From NCBI RefSeq assembly GCF_032854445.1, contig NC_088303.1:10363501-10427500 (forward strand): 64,000 bases of DNA. The letters run 5' to 3'. The notes beneath the pieces were generated by a model. That model had not been told where the DNA came from and searched no databases. It saw only the letters and a program-made list of their open reading frames with translations. Positions 24,301 through 36,300 of the stretch are shown here, one piece after another. The DNA is from Liolophura sinensis. Its lineage: Eukaryota > Mollusca > Polyplacophora > Chitonida > Chitonidae. The position numbers and the translations under genes were made by a program. Every line of letters starts with the position of its first letter. Position 1 is the first letter of the stretch.

Positions 24301-27300
24301 AAACTCTAAACAATTATCAGCCTAATCACGTGATATCAACACTAACATTAGCAATACATCCGGGAGATGCAGTCTGGACTACTGAGATATAACACAATAA
24401 ATGAATTAAGGTGCGTGGAGATGATATTAGACTTTACAGATCAATAGTGTAATTGTAAGTCATTGCTCGACATTGCGCCTACATGTAGCTCTATGCTACA
24501 GCTCTGTCATAGTCAGGGCACTAGATCATTTTTCCTCACATTTTTTTTCATTTAGCAATCACGACAACAATAATTAGGGCACGCTCTAAAGAACGGTTTA
24601 GGAAACACACAGTCTGATATTTTCCCGGAGTTTTTATATCTATGGGATATTCGTTCTCGTGTAAGAAACAAAACGTGGTGCTTCATAAACATTTTTCCCA
24701 TAACGAAAGGAAGCGTATAGATGTAAAAACTGAGGACACAATCCTTAAGCATCACAGCATCACAATATATAAATTAAGATCTTGCAATAGCTACCACATT
24801 ATTTGACACCAGTGTCAGGCACTACACCAGTGTCAGGCACTACACCAGTGTCAGGCACTACACCAGTGAATTTGCGTTTTCGTATACTGCTCTGGCTTCT
24901 CTGACAGAGTTTTACGGAAAAACATCTGTTAGAACTGTGAGAGGAAGATAGTTCCTTTTTGTCCTCTTTAATATGCTTTCTTCGTTTTGTTGAACTATTA
25001 TGGGTACATAATAAACAAGTCAAAAAGCCGAAATGCTGAGTCAGAATGAAATCTTACTTTTTGTTATACTACTTTCGATAAATTACGTTAACCTCGCCTG
25101 TGCAGCTACTGAAGTCAACTAGATACCATTTCCAATTCCCTATTCACTTGCCATCTTTCAGGTTTGTGTGGCTTACCCTCGTCCTCGCCGGCATTGGAAT
25201 CATGTCTTACCAGATTATAGACAGAATCATCTATTACTATGGATGGAAGACAAATGTTAATGTCGGTGTTAACTTTAACGACACTCTACCGTTCCCAGCC
25301 ATTACATTGTGTAACCAGAACGCTTTTAGGTGAGCACAACCAACAGTACGCTGACAGTCGCTTATAATTAACGTGTAACCAGAACGCCTTTAGGTGAGCA
25401 CAACCAACAGTACTGCCATATATAATCTCTGATAATCTGTAACCAGAATACCTTTACAACGCGTGCATCAAAATCAATAACACTACAATACGCATAAAAT
25501 CTATAACCAGAAAGCCTTTAGGAATGCCAACATTAATGGGCTTACTGTAATCTCTAATAATGTGTATTTGAATGCATGTATAAATGCATAGCCAACTGTA
25601 GTCTAGTACAGCCTCTAGGCGAGCACAACTAACTGTACTTTTACATACAGTCTTTAATAATCTGTGACCAAAATGCCTTTATATGAGCAAAATCACTAAT
25701 AATCGGTAATAATGTGTATTCAGAATGCACAACCAACAATACTGCCACAGTTGCTAATAATAAAGGTGTAACGAAAATGTACTGACATATGATGAGTAAT
25801 CTGAATGTCTTTACAAGAGCACAACAGTACTGCGGTGATCTCTAATAATGTGTGACCAGAAAGCCTTTTGAGCGAGCACAAACAACTTGGCTATCATAGT
25901 TGTGATAATGCGCAACCAGAACGCCTGTTGGGCTAGCATAAACAACAGGGCTTCCATAGTTGTGATAATGTAACCAGAACGCCTTTTGGGCGAGCACAAA
26001 CATCAGGCCTGCCTTGGTTGTGATAGTGTGGAACCAGAACGCCTCTTGGGCGAGTACAGACAACAGGACTGCCATGGTTGTGGTAGCGTGTAACCAGAAC
26101 GCCTCCTGGGCGAATACAGACAACAGGGTTACTAATAATGTGTAACCAGAATGCCTTTTTGAAAGCAAAACAAACAGGGCTGGTAATGTGAACCACACAT
26201 GCCCTTTAGTTTGGATCAGAATAATTTTCATCAACGATACGGAAGTGCCGTTTGAAATTGTATAGTTTTGTACTGAAACTTTCCGATGTATCCTTACAAT
26301 GCGAAAATAAACTGACCGATAACAGCCAGTTGAAGAATAGACAATTCTTAAAACGGAGTTCCCAGAAAACTATGTCTGTGTTAAAATCATATACATAGAG
26401 ATAGCATGGCATTTCCATAAAGCAATAGGGTATATGGTATTGTGAATTACGTAACACGCAGAGAGGCAAGTTTGGGTCAACTCACTCAAAAATCTGACTC
26501 ATCAAAAAAATCAAACTGAGTCATATCACCTGGTCAGCTGAATCACGAGACTTATCTGGTTATATTTTGACTCATTTGGTTAGTCGGAAAGCTTACAGAA
26601 GTCGACCATGACTCAGTTAACATGGTCTTGTGACTCACTTTTCTGAGTTGAATTAGCTCCAATGAATTACTCAGATTTTTGAGTCAGTTGACCCAAACTT
26701 TTCTCTTAGTGCAGGTTTTGCAAGTCAGCAATTTTCAGTAATGCTACAGTGGTTTTTGAATTATCTTTTATCGCTCCTGGTGTTCTTGATTGTGATGATA
26801 TTTTGTGTTGTAATGTGAACAGGGCGACCGCAGCCGCTGCCGACAACCGGTACCGACTGATTGAGGACATGTACACTAACCGGCAGAATTTCTCCGTTGG
26901 CGATCTCGGGGCCGTCTACAACGCCAGCAACATTACCGTGGGCGACCTATATGTTAGAGCTGCTCATCGCAAAGAGGATTTGATCGTCAGGTAAAAGAGG
27001 CGGATAGGACGAACTCATTCAATGGTTTCTTTACTTTGAACTATTTCCTTGGTGCTATCTTGGAATTTATGCGTCAAGTGGTAGAGTTAGGTCCGTCAGA
27101 AATGTGTAATGCCGGTGCATGTTCTTTATTTTGTGTAGGAACAGGTCGGTCACAAAGGTGTAATGTCGGTGCGATTTCTTTGTTTTGTGTATGGACAGAT
27201 CCATCAGAAATGTGCAATGTCGGTGCTTTTTCTTTAATTTGTTTTGTATGGAATCGAAAGAGTAGAACAGGGAGTTTCAGTGTCAATTAAGGACTACATG

Positions 27301-30300
27301 CAGGCGAATATGCCAGTTTGCAGTGTAAAAACATCTTGATTTTGTTATATTTTTCCTAATTATATCAAAACGATATCAGAGAGTGTTATTTGAGTGTAAA
27401 GACTGATTTGTGTGATGGTTGTAATATCCGTGTGCTCAGGCCTTACCGTAACACGTCTACATCAGAAGGTGAAAATGTCCGGTTTTTCAGAAGCTTGTGG
27501 CGTCGATATGTATTTTTCTGGAAAATAGTCTCTGCCAGGTGATGATTATTTTTCAAACTTTCAAGTAAGAAAAGGTTACTATTTAGGGTTACTTAGAGCA
27601 AAAAAAATAGTGATATCAAAGTATATCTTTCACCAAGTGCTGAAAATCTGCTTGAAAACTAGACAAACTCGCAATGGATTACTGAAAACACTTAATGCTT
27701 AAAGGAACCGGATTCTATACGCGTACATGTCTGTTTCAGCTGCCATTGGGGAAGCACCCCATGCTACCTAGAGGACTTCACTCAAATATTTACAGATCAT
27801 GGAATCTGTTACACGTTTAATGATCCTATCTCCCCCGCCGATGGGCTCAATGTCACTAACGCAGGTAACATTTTCGTTTTGTCAGAAATCTGACTGCATC
27901 TTGTCACACTTCATATTGTTTAGTGTTATGTTTTGTACGTGTTGCCTCGTGAACAGAAGGGAATTAAGCAGTGTTAGTTTCAGCATTATTCATGTATGTA
28001 CTCTCCGGCAACCATAAGGAGGCCCCGTGAAGGAAGGTCCGTCTTTCCTGGAAAGCAACCTGTGCAGAACGTGTAATCACTGCTTTACATGTGCCAAGAA
28101 ATGTTACCAAATAAGACAAAAATCGATTCCAGAAAAATGTAGTAGATACCCGAATGCATTACACCAGGAAATGTCATTATTCTTTTTCCTTCCAATTTCA
28201 CCCCAGACATTCTGTGTCACTATTTTTTTTACTACCCACAAGTAACGAGCATGCAGGAGGCGTGTACAGGTTTGCACTCATTTTTCTCACTTTTCAACAA
28301 ATATCACCCATTGTTCATTGTTCACCCATATCCTTGTTCTGCCCTCACGTTTACAGAGTCAAGAATATATTTTCTATTTTTGTTGACATAATTGCAATAT
28401 GGCAAATATCTGGTTACCCAAGCAGCTATTTGGTTTTGCACGCTGACATATTGAGTGTTATTTGAACCACAGCAGAATCATTCCTCACTGAAATATTTAT
28501 TTATGTTAACTGTGTAATATACGAGTAACATTGTCCGTTAAGCTAACGGCATTTTATGTAAACAATAAATACCAGCGTATGGCCGAAAACTAGTAACATC
28601 TGGCTGTACTATCAACACCATGTATAGAGGTCTGTGGGTTGTTGTTCAAATATGACAGGTTCGCTTGAACACCTGATGTGATTAAAGAAAGCAAATCAAA
28701 GTAAAAGCACTCTGTTATTGAATACAGCAGAGTATTGTTTTACACCACTATTTATGCTCCGTAATGTTGTTTTTCTATTCTTTTTTTACATTTTTTGTCA
28801 AAGCTACTGGTCGAAAATTGGCCACGCAAAGAATCGTGTATGGTGTACAACAGTACGTACTCTTCATGATTTCATTTAGAGATAAGCTGCTGGAACTAGT
28901 TTCACAAAGAGGTGTACGACATTTTTATCTTACATTTGTTGTGGGATATTTTGTACGTGACTATTAACGTACAGTTGTCCTATATGTGCGATATCATACA
29001 TGTACATCTTTGTGAAAGTGGTCCCCAGTGTCCGATATGTAAGATTATCGTACATATACGTTATCTTTGTCAAACTGGGCGCTGATAATATGTGTAGGCC
29101 TACATGATACTGTGTAAAACGACCACCTGACTCAGTCACAAGAAACCAAATGATTGCTGGTAAGAATGGGGTAAACGTTGTCATGAAAAAGCCTAATATA
29201 CTTGGAGAATACACTCTACAAAAATAGTCATCATGCGGTGTTTCCAATAGCAAAGCGGCCCAACAAGTTTTTCACTATGTCAGTACAGTCTTTCTGTTAT
29301 ACATGTCCCTCGGTAGATGGTAACCTATGCCTGAGTAGATCGATTCAAGGGCTTAAGCACCGCATACTGCCATTCTCCAAACTCCAAACTATTGTTCTAT
29401 CTTAATTTATGAATGTAAATAAGTCTATTTGCAGATGTTAGATAAAAATGTCCAGATTCTCCTTTTAGATCAAGGCGAGTCAGGACCTGCGGCAACCAAA
29501 GACAACACATCAGCAACACATCGGTAACTCATGTACAAGATGCTAATCTCTCTGAAAAAGTGTGTACATGGTATTGTGCAAAACCTGAACACTACGTACT
29601 TAGTACGTGCAAAACCAAAGCACCAGGTACATAACACGCACAAAACCTAAATACCACGTACATACACCTGCAAAACCTTGACACCTGGTACATAACAGGT
29701 GCAAAAACTAAGGCAACGTACATGGCACGCGCAAAACCGAGACACCACGTACATAACACGTGCAAAACCGAGACACCACGCACATAACCGGCCTAAAACG
29801 TAAACACCACGTACCTGGCACTTGCAAAACCTAAATACCACGCACCTAACAGGTGCAAAGCCGAGACACTACATACATAACAGGTGCAAAACCTAAACAC
29901 CACGTACATGGCACGTGGAAACCCGAGACACCACATACATAGCACGTGCAAAACCTAAACACCAGATACATAACACGTGAAAAACCTATACACTACGTGC
30001 GAAACGCGTGCAACCCTAAACACCCCGTACAACACAGCAGGGATGTTCATGTATACACAACAGGCTATATAGTAGGGTCTCAAATTTTATATTCGCAAAA
30101 CCGACCAGTGGCATTGTAATATTCTATTCGCAGATAGTTTTGTTGAAATATGTCGTGACTAAATGTCAACGTCGATGACATTATTCCTCGCCTGATTCGC
30201 TCTTTTAATTGTTAGACATGTTTCATTCACAGCACCATTTGTTCAGCTGACGCAAATATTGCCTTTCGAAAATATCTCCGAACAAAATGGCTGATAAAAA

Positions 30301-33300
30301 ATAGGATTACATAAGAATGTCCCCTCTGACCCGCCGCGGGTTGCTGGCAGACCTTCCCACGTATGACCGTCGACCGGAGAGGAGTATGGCGTTAAACAAC
30401 AATCAAATAAGTGAAGAAACCAATGCACCCGTTGCATCAGTTACATCCAGCTTGCGGACATTACCTGTGAAAACAAATATTTCAGTCGCATTGCTAATGG
30501 GACCTACTGGATGACATGATAAATGTCGACAGCATGCAATTACCGAATGGCATTTAATAGGGGCTGCGCACAGTTATATTCTCCCTACGGGGTACAAATG
30601 TGGGCGCATTATTATAGAATAACGACTCGATAATTGTGAAATGCATAGACCAGTGACTTTGTACGTATATGTCCCGGTTAAAGTTGTCAGAAAATAAGGA
30701 CATATTGTTAATGCGAACTTTAATGAAGAGAACTAAAAAAAAAAAGATCACTCGATTACTGTTTACATTTTAGTTAACTCTTTGTAGTGCTGCGACAAAA
30801 CCCAAGGCGGTTTAGCCTGTAAGTCAACATCATTGATCAAAATCCCAATGGTGCAAAATGATTTCATCTTGGCAGATAACAAAAGGTCTCTAAATGGCTT
30901 ATCTACGAGATTAACCTATGCGGTGATCAGGTTTTGTGATTGCAGTATTATTGGTATTGGTATAAATTCGTAAGCTGGCATTTGTCAGTAACCGATCAAG
31001 GTTTGAAACTACTGACATTGTTCCAGAGCAGGAGCAACTTTTACAAAAGCGTACACCGCATACGTTTTGCAGAGAAAAGTTGCTGACTCTAAAGTCCCTC
31101 ATTCGAAAGCCAAACTTGCATTCAACAAGTTTCCGGTACTATTTCTCTGTGAAGTCTCCCTGAATAGATGCCTAGATACAAACCAGGCTTATCTTGTACA
31201 GAGTTATACTTTACGTGTACAAAATAGGCTCACAATAAAGTGGGTTCGTCTCATTGAAAAGTTGTACCAACCTATTCATGTTGTGTTTCGGTAGGCTTAA
31301 AGGTTTAGCAATGGAAAATGCGAACTATTCCCGCGTGTGCAGTGAATTATATCACTGCAGTACCCTATCTGGTTCACCTGAATAAACCCTCTTTCACCGT
31401 ACTTGATCCACCTCTGATAGCTACGATTGCCGGTTCGACTCCAATATCGCTTATTCAGAACGTCAGAAGATTTGTCAGATGCTTGGTTAAGAGCAGTGGA
31501 ATTTTCTGGGCTCTGTCTAGTTTACCCCACCCATAAACCCGACCTCCGTCTTGTAAGTGAAATACGACGTTATATCACATAGTCATGAATACGACCTTAA
31601 ATCGCATTCAAATGCGTAAGTACATACCATTGTACAGCAGACTCCGTTCTTGTATCATGACCTGTTGTCTTATTTTTTTTTTTCACCCCAAGGTATCGAC
31701 TACGGTTTACGCTTAGTCCTGAACGTTGAGCAGTACGAGTACATGCCAGGCCCCCATGACGCCGCCGGGGTCAAAGTATTTATTCACGACCAAGACGAAT
31801 TCCCATTGGTCGGGGACCTGGGCCTTGCCGTACCTACGGGATCTCACTCGTTTGTCGGGAACAGCTTGTTTGTAGTAAGTAATCATCACGCCTTGCCTTC
31901 ATTTCCGATGATCGGAGTTTTTGCAAGCCTGTATTTTTAGCAGAGAACGCATTACTTCACGCAAGTGATTACTTTTCACATCGTTCACATCATTTAGCGC
32001 ACTGATAACACTGCCCCTCATAAGTTACCTGGCGTCCCTATGATATCAAGCCTTAGCCAACTCGGCGGACATTAGATTTGAACATTGGAGAGTGCTACCA
32101 GCTAGGTCCTTAATTCAATCATAAATATGTCATTTTGCGTTGAATTTCAAGAAATTAACAAATCTAGGGTGCTATGTTCGAATAAATATTCTGTTTATTT
32201 ACTTACTTGATGTCTCACCAAATACTTTACAAACTTACTTACTATGGCGGTTAACTAGAGGTATTTGGGTTCGAATCTCCGATCTCATTGACCAAGGGTG
32301 CACAGGTTTAGTCCCTCAGTCAGGCAGAGGTCCGGAAAACTACGATCGCACACTGTTCTATCAACTACATTTCCTGTCCAACCCAAGGAATGCATTCATG
32401 AAGCGAGATCATCTTCATTTTCTTTTCAGGCTTAAGTGTTAAATATAACTGTATTTCTTCTCTTTGCAAGTTGAAAAACTTACCTCCTCCACACGGTGTA
32501 TGCGGGGAAAAACCGATGAAGTACTTCACTAATGTGACCTACACGACAGCCATCTGTAAGATTGATTGCCTGACGACAGAGTTGAAAAAAGCATGTGGAT
32601 GTCGAGATGCCTATTTGCCTCACATAAACAGTAAGATTTCAGCGCTCAATATACTAACCCAAATTATCACTAGCGGAAAATCGGGTTTAATGCTTCGCAG
32701 CTCAAATCAAATGTCAAAGTTGGCAATCGGTACAATCTCGATTTTCTTTCAGCTACTACACAGTAAAAGCTAGTCTGTTAACTTTATGGGAGAGTTATAG
32801 AACGATTCATTTTGATGCCACATAATATTATGTTATTGACACATGCGTAATACCCCGTTATACACCAATGAAAGTATTCTGTTGAAATTACAGAAAGGCT
32901 TTATCTCATGTAACATACCAATTTGAAGCAATATTTATTTATGTATTTGATTGGTGTTGTACGCCGTTTTCAAGATTATTTCACTTATACGACGGCGACA
33001 AACTTTATAGTGGAAGGAATCCGGGCAGAGCCCAAGACCATCCGCAGGTTCCCACGTACGGCTGGAGAAGAAGCCAGCATGAGCTGGACTTGAACTCACA
33101 GCGAAGCGAACGCATAGTGAGAGGCACGCTAACCAACTGAGCCACGGAGGCCCCTCGTTTTGACCAGTAGAATAATCTAATATGCTACAATTCGGAAAAC
33201 ACAGTAATGTGCAAAATAAAACAGATTAATTTTAGAGTGTACATTATTCTAAACGTGCTCATTTACCTACTTTGTGAGTTACTCCATCTTTTGCAAACGA

Positions 33301-36300
33301 GATATCCCTTAAAGTCTTTATATGTGGTTAGTTTGTTTATGGCTTACGAACATTTTTGCGCGTTACAATCCCTAATAATATTTAATTTACAAATGAAAGT
33401 TTGTTTGTCTTTTTTAATATTACTTACTTGTCAAAATTATTGTACATATGCTTAAGGGAGTTTTAATGCATGAATGTGTGTGAGAAAGCAATATTGTTAT
33501 ATTCCTCAGATGACCCACCAGTCTGTACTTTACTTCAAATGTACGAGTGCGCCATGCCATTCATTGGTGAGTAATATAGACACACAGGCTTATATATTTA
33601 CGTACATCTAGCGGCATTTTGGAACCAGCACCAATTTGTGAATGCTCAATCCTCCAATCATCTTTGGCAGAGTAAATGTTTGTCACACGTGACATTGTCA
33701 CAAAAATTAACATGTATATAAAGAGTGTGTACATATTCTGTACATTTTCTTTTAAAACAAAGACATTCGGAAGTACATAATACATATGACGTCAGTCATA
33801 ATGAGCCTTACATTTGTGTTGACATTTGTCAACTTGTGCTTTCTTTGGCAGACAAATTCCATATCCGTGAGCACGAGATCTGTGAGTGTCCAGTGCCTTG
33901 TACTTTCCAGGCTTATGAACCCAGCATATCGTACGCTACCACATCAAGCTTTGTCATCGACAAGTTACTGGCCAATCTGAACTATGAAGAGCTGGAACAA
34001 AAGTACCGTCATGCAAGAGAGGTAACGAATCGAGTGGAAAAGGATAAATTCTTGAATTTCAAAAATACAGCAGACGACGTGAAGATGAAGCTTTTGAGTA
34101 TCGAACTTCTCCTAAAGGAGGAAATAGAGCAAAAATTGCACGAACAGCGGGCAGTCCTGGCGATTAAAAAAGAGGAAGTATATAAAATCTGGAAAAGGAA
34201 AAACTTCATCTTAAATTATCAACTTTATGCAATACAGAAGAATTTCATCAGAGCTCGAGATGCAATGGAAGAAAGGACGTTGAGTTACATTGGGAACGGT
34301 TTCCAGGCTTTCGCTTTAGATATGCACACAAAGCTACATGAGCTTGTCAACATGGCTTCGGATCAGGAGTGTACAAGAGAGGTGATTTACCAGATTCTCA
34401 CCGATAAAGTGGATATTGAAGTAGAAATGATTAACAGGGGCATTGGCAATTTAACAGAACTGATAGATGCCTATAAGAATGGAACTCCGATATTCAACTA
34501 TAAATATTCCAAAATGGCACGAAACAACAATCCATACATTGTGCCCAAAAAACTGATGAATGATTCGCTGTACCGTACGTGGAACGCCAGAAACTATGGC
34601 CTGAGAATAGCAAGTGATCTGGAGATCCTAAAAGAGCACGTCCTGGGATACAAAAACCTGACAGAGATCGCCTATTACAATAGCACCCTGGATCCCGACA
34701 GTCTTTGGTACGTCAACAAAAAATTCATCTTCTACAATAAACGTTATTTTCATAATAAAGCTAACCTCTACTTCGAGTCGATAAATGTACCCGAGAAAGT
34801 AATGAATGAAAGAATTGATAATTTTACTCAGCTGTGGACAGATTTTGTTGCTCTGACCGACAACATAGAAAACAATATAGACCGTATAAACGGCTCTCTA
34901 GATGAAGTTCTAGGAAAAGTGATGCCCACATTAAGAGAGCTGAGTGATCTAAGTCAAGAGTATCTGGTGAATTCATCTGTTCTGAAGCTAGACGTGGCGA
35001 AGTCCGCCCTATCCCCTGTCATCCACGAAGGCATTAATACGATGAAGGTGTTCTTCTTAGAAGTTAGATCACGTGGTCAGGCTATCTTCGACGATTGGAC
35101 GAAGCTCATAGATATAACGGGCGACACCTGGCGAAGCATTTTGACAGATGTGGACTCGATAGAGTACTACCAGTGGCGAGGTTACAAGAACTTCTTGCAG
35201 AATCTTACCGAAGTTCTAGCTACAGAGGAAAGCCACTTTGTGTTCATAAGAGACGAGACCGACATTCGTGACGTCATCGGAAATAGAGACAGAATCTTCT
35301 ACTCCTCCTTGTACGACATGATGGACATTATGGGAGATTTTAAAAAGAGTACGAAACTCGATGGAAATTTCTTGCGGTATGTATTACTCCACTAAAAGAT
35401 ATAAGATCAGACTATGAATTACCCCAGGAAAGAAAATTAAACTTTACACTACTGCTTCCTTTTGGGCCATCGTGGTCAATTCGCAACACCAACATGTTTA
35501 ATCCGAGAACCCCGTCTAGAATTGTCATATTACCACTTCACCTTACAGCTTGGCTTGTTGTAATCAGAGCACTTCACATCTGAGAATCTTAAGTGGGGTG
35601 TTTGCAATGAGGTATTTGACAGAAACAGGGCTCTCTTTTGAGTCAAGAAGTCCACAAGTTGGGTAGAAAAAATCGAACCGTCAGGAGGTAGGTTAATATG
35701 GCAGTTCTGGACAACTCGTACTAATCACGTAAGTGATATTCACAGAAAACGATTTCACAAATAGCTACTTCTAATCTTACAGCGATGTCTAAAAGACTGC
35801 TATGGTCTGCACAACATCCCCAATGGATTTAATAATTTTATTGATAGGCTTGAATTTTTATAGAGATGTTAGTTTTATAGAAGATACCAGGTGATTACAG
35901 TGAAGTCCACAGTGGTGTAAATTAATTGAAGGAATCGTTGATTTAATCATGTCACAATTACGACCAATCCATGGTTTTGCCTTGGATCAATCTGAAACCC
36001 ATTTCGAGGTCAGATTTCAAGCCATGCTGAACTACAGATTTCATACCGAAGGTTTCATCTTATGTAGCATTTTATATAATATCAATTAAAACAATATTTT
36101 TTCCAGGGAAAATTTTGTATTCCTGGACGTGTTCTACAGTGAGTTGAGCTATGAGGAAGTAACTCAGCAGGAAGACTATACAATATTTTCTCTCCTATGT
36201 GAGTTATCTCCCTTATATAACCATAATGAAGCCGATTTTATTTACTCGACATTAGACATACCTGTCTAAATTTCTATGCATTTTCGTCGAAAAGCAATAT

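Larger units (their letters stand above)
27870..31692. other. Intron 4
   Basis: No recognisable exon inside. Holds the 30-bp tandem array (29580-30035), a rearranged SINE piece (30330-30410) and a diverged SINE (31470-31600). The remaining short open frames have no motif. Confidence 0.55.

Noticed and set aside
25100-25161. ATG at 25100 as start of the channel protein
   Set aside because: It lies upstream of a strong acceptor; exon 1 at 21095 supplies the conserved FTESTTIHGI N-terminus in matching phase.
25811-26234. Minus-strand frame of 130 codons with repeated VLAQ(E/K)AFW
   Set aside because: Antisense translation of the exon 2-derived tandem array in intron 2.
33060-33155. Possible tRNA gene on the minus strand
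   Set aside because: Box-A and box-B words are present but the sequence continues directly into the SINE body; it is a SINE head.
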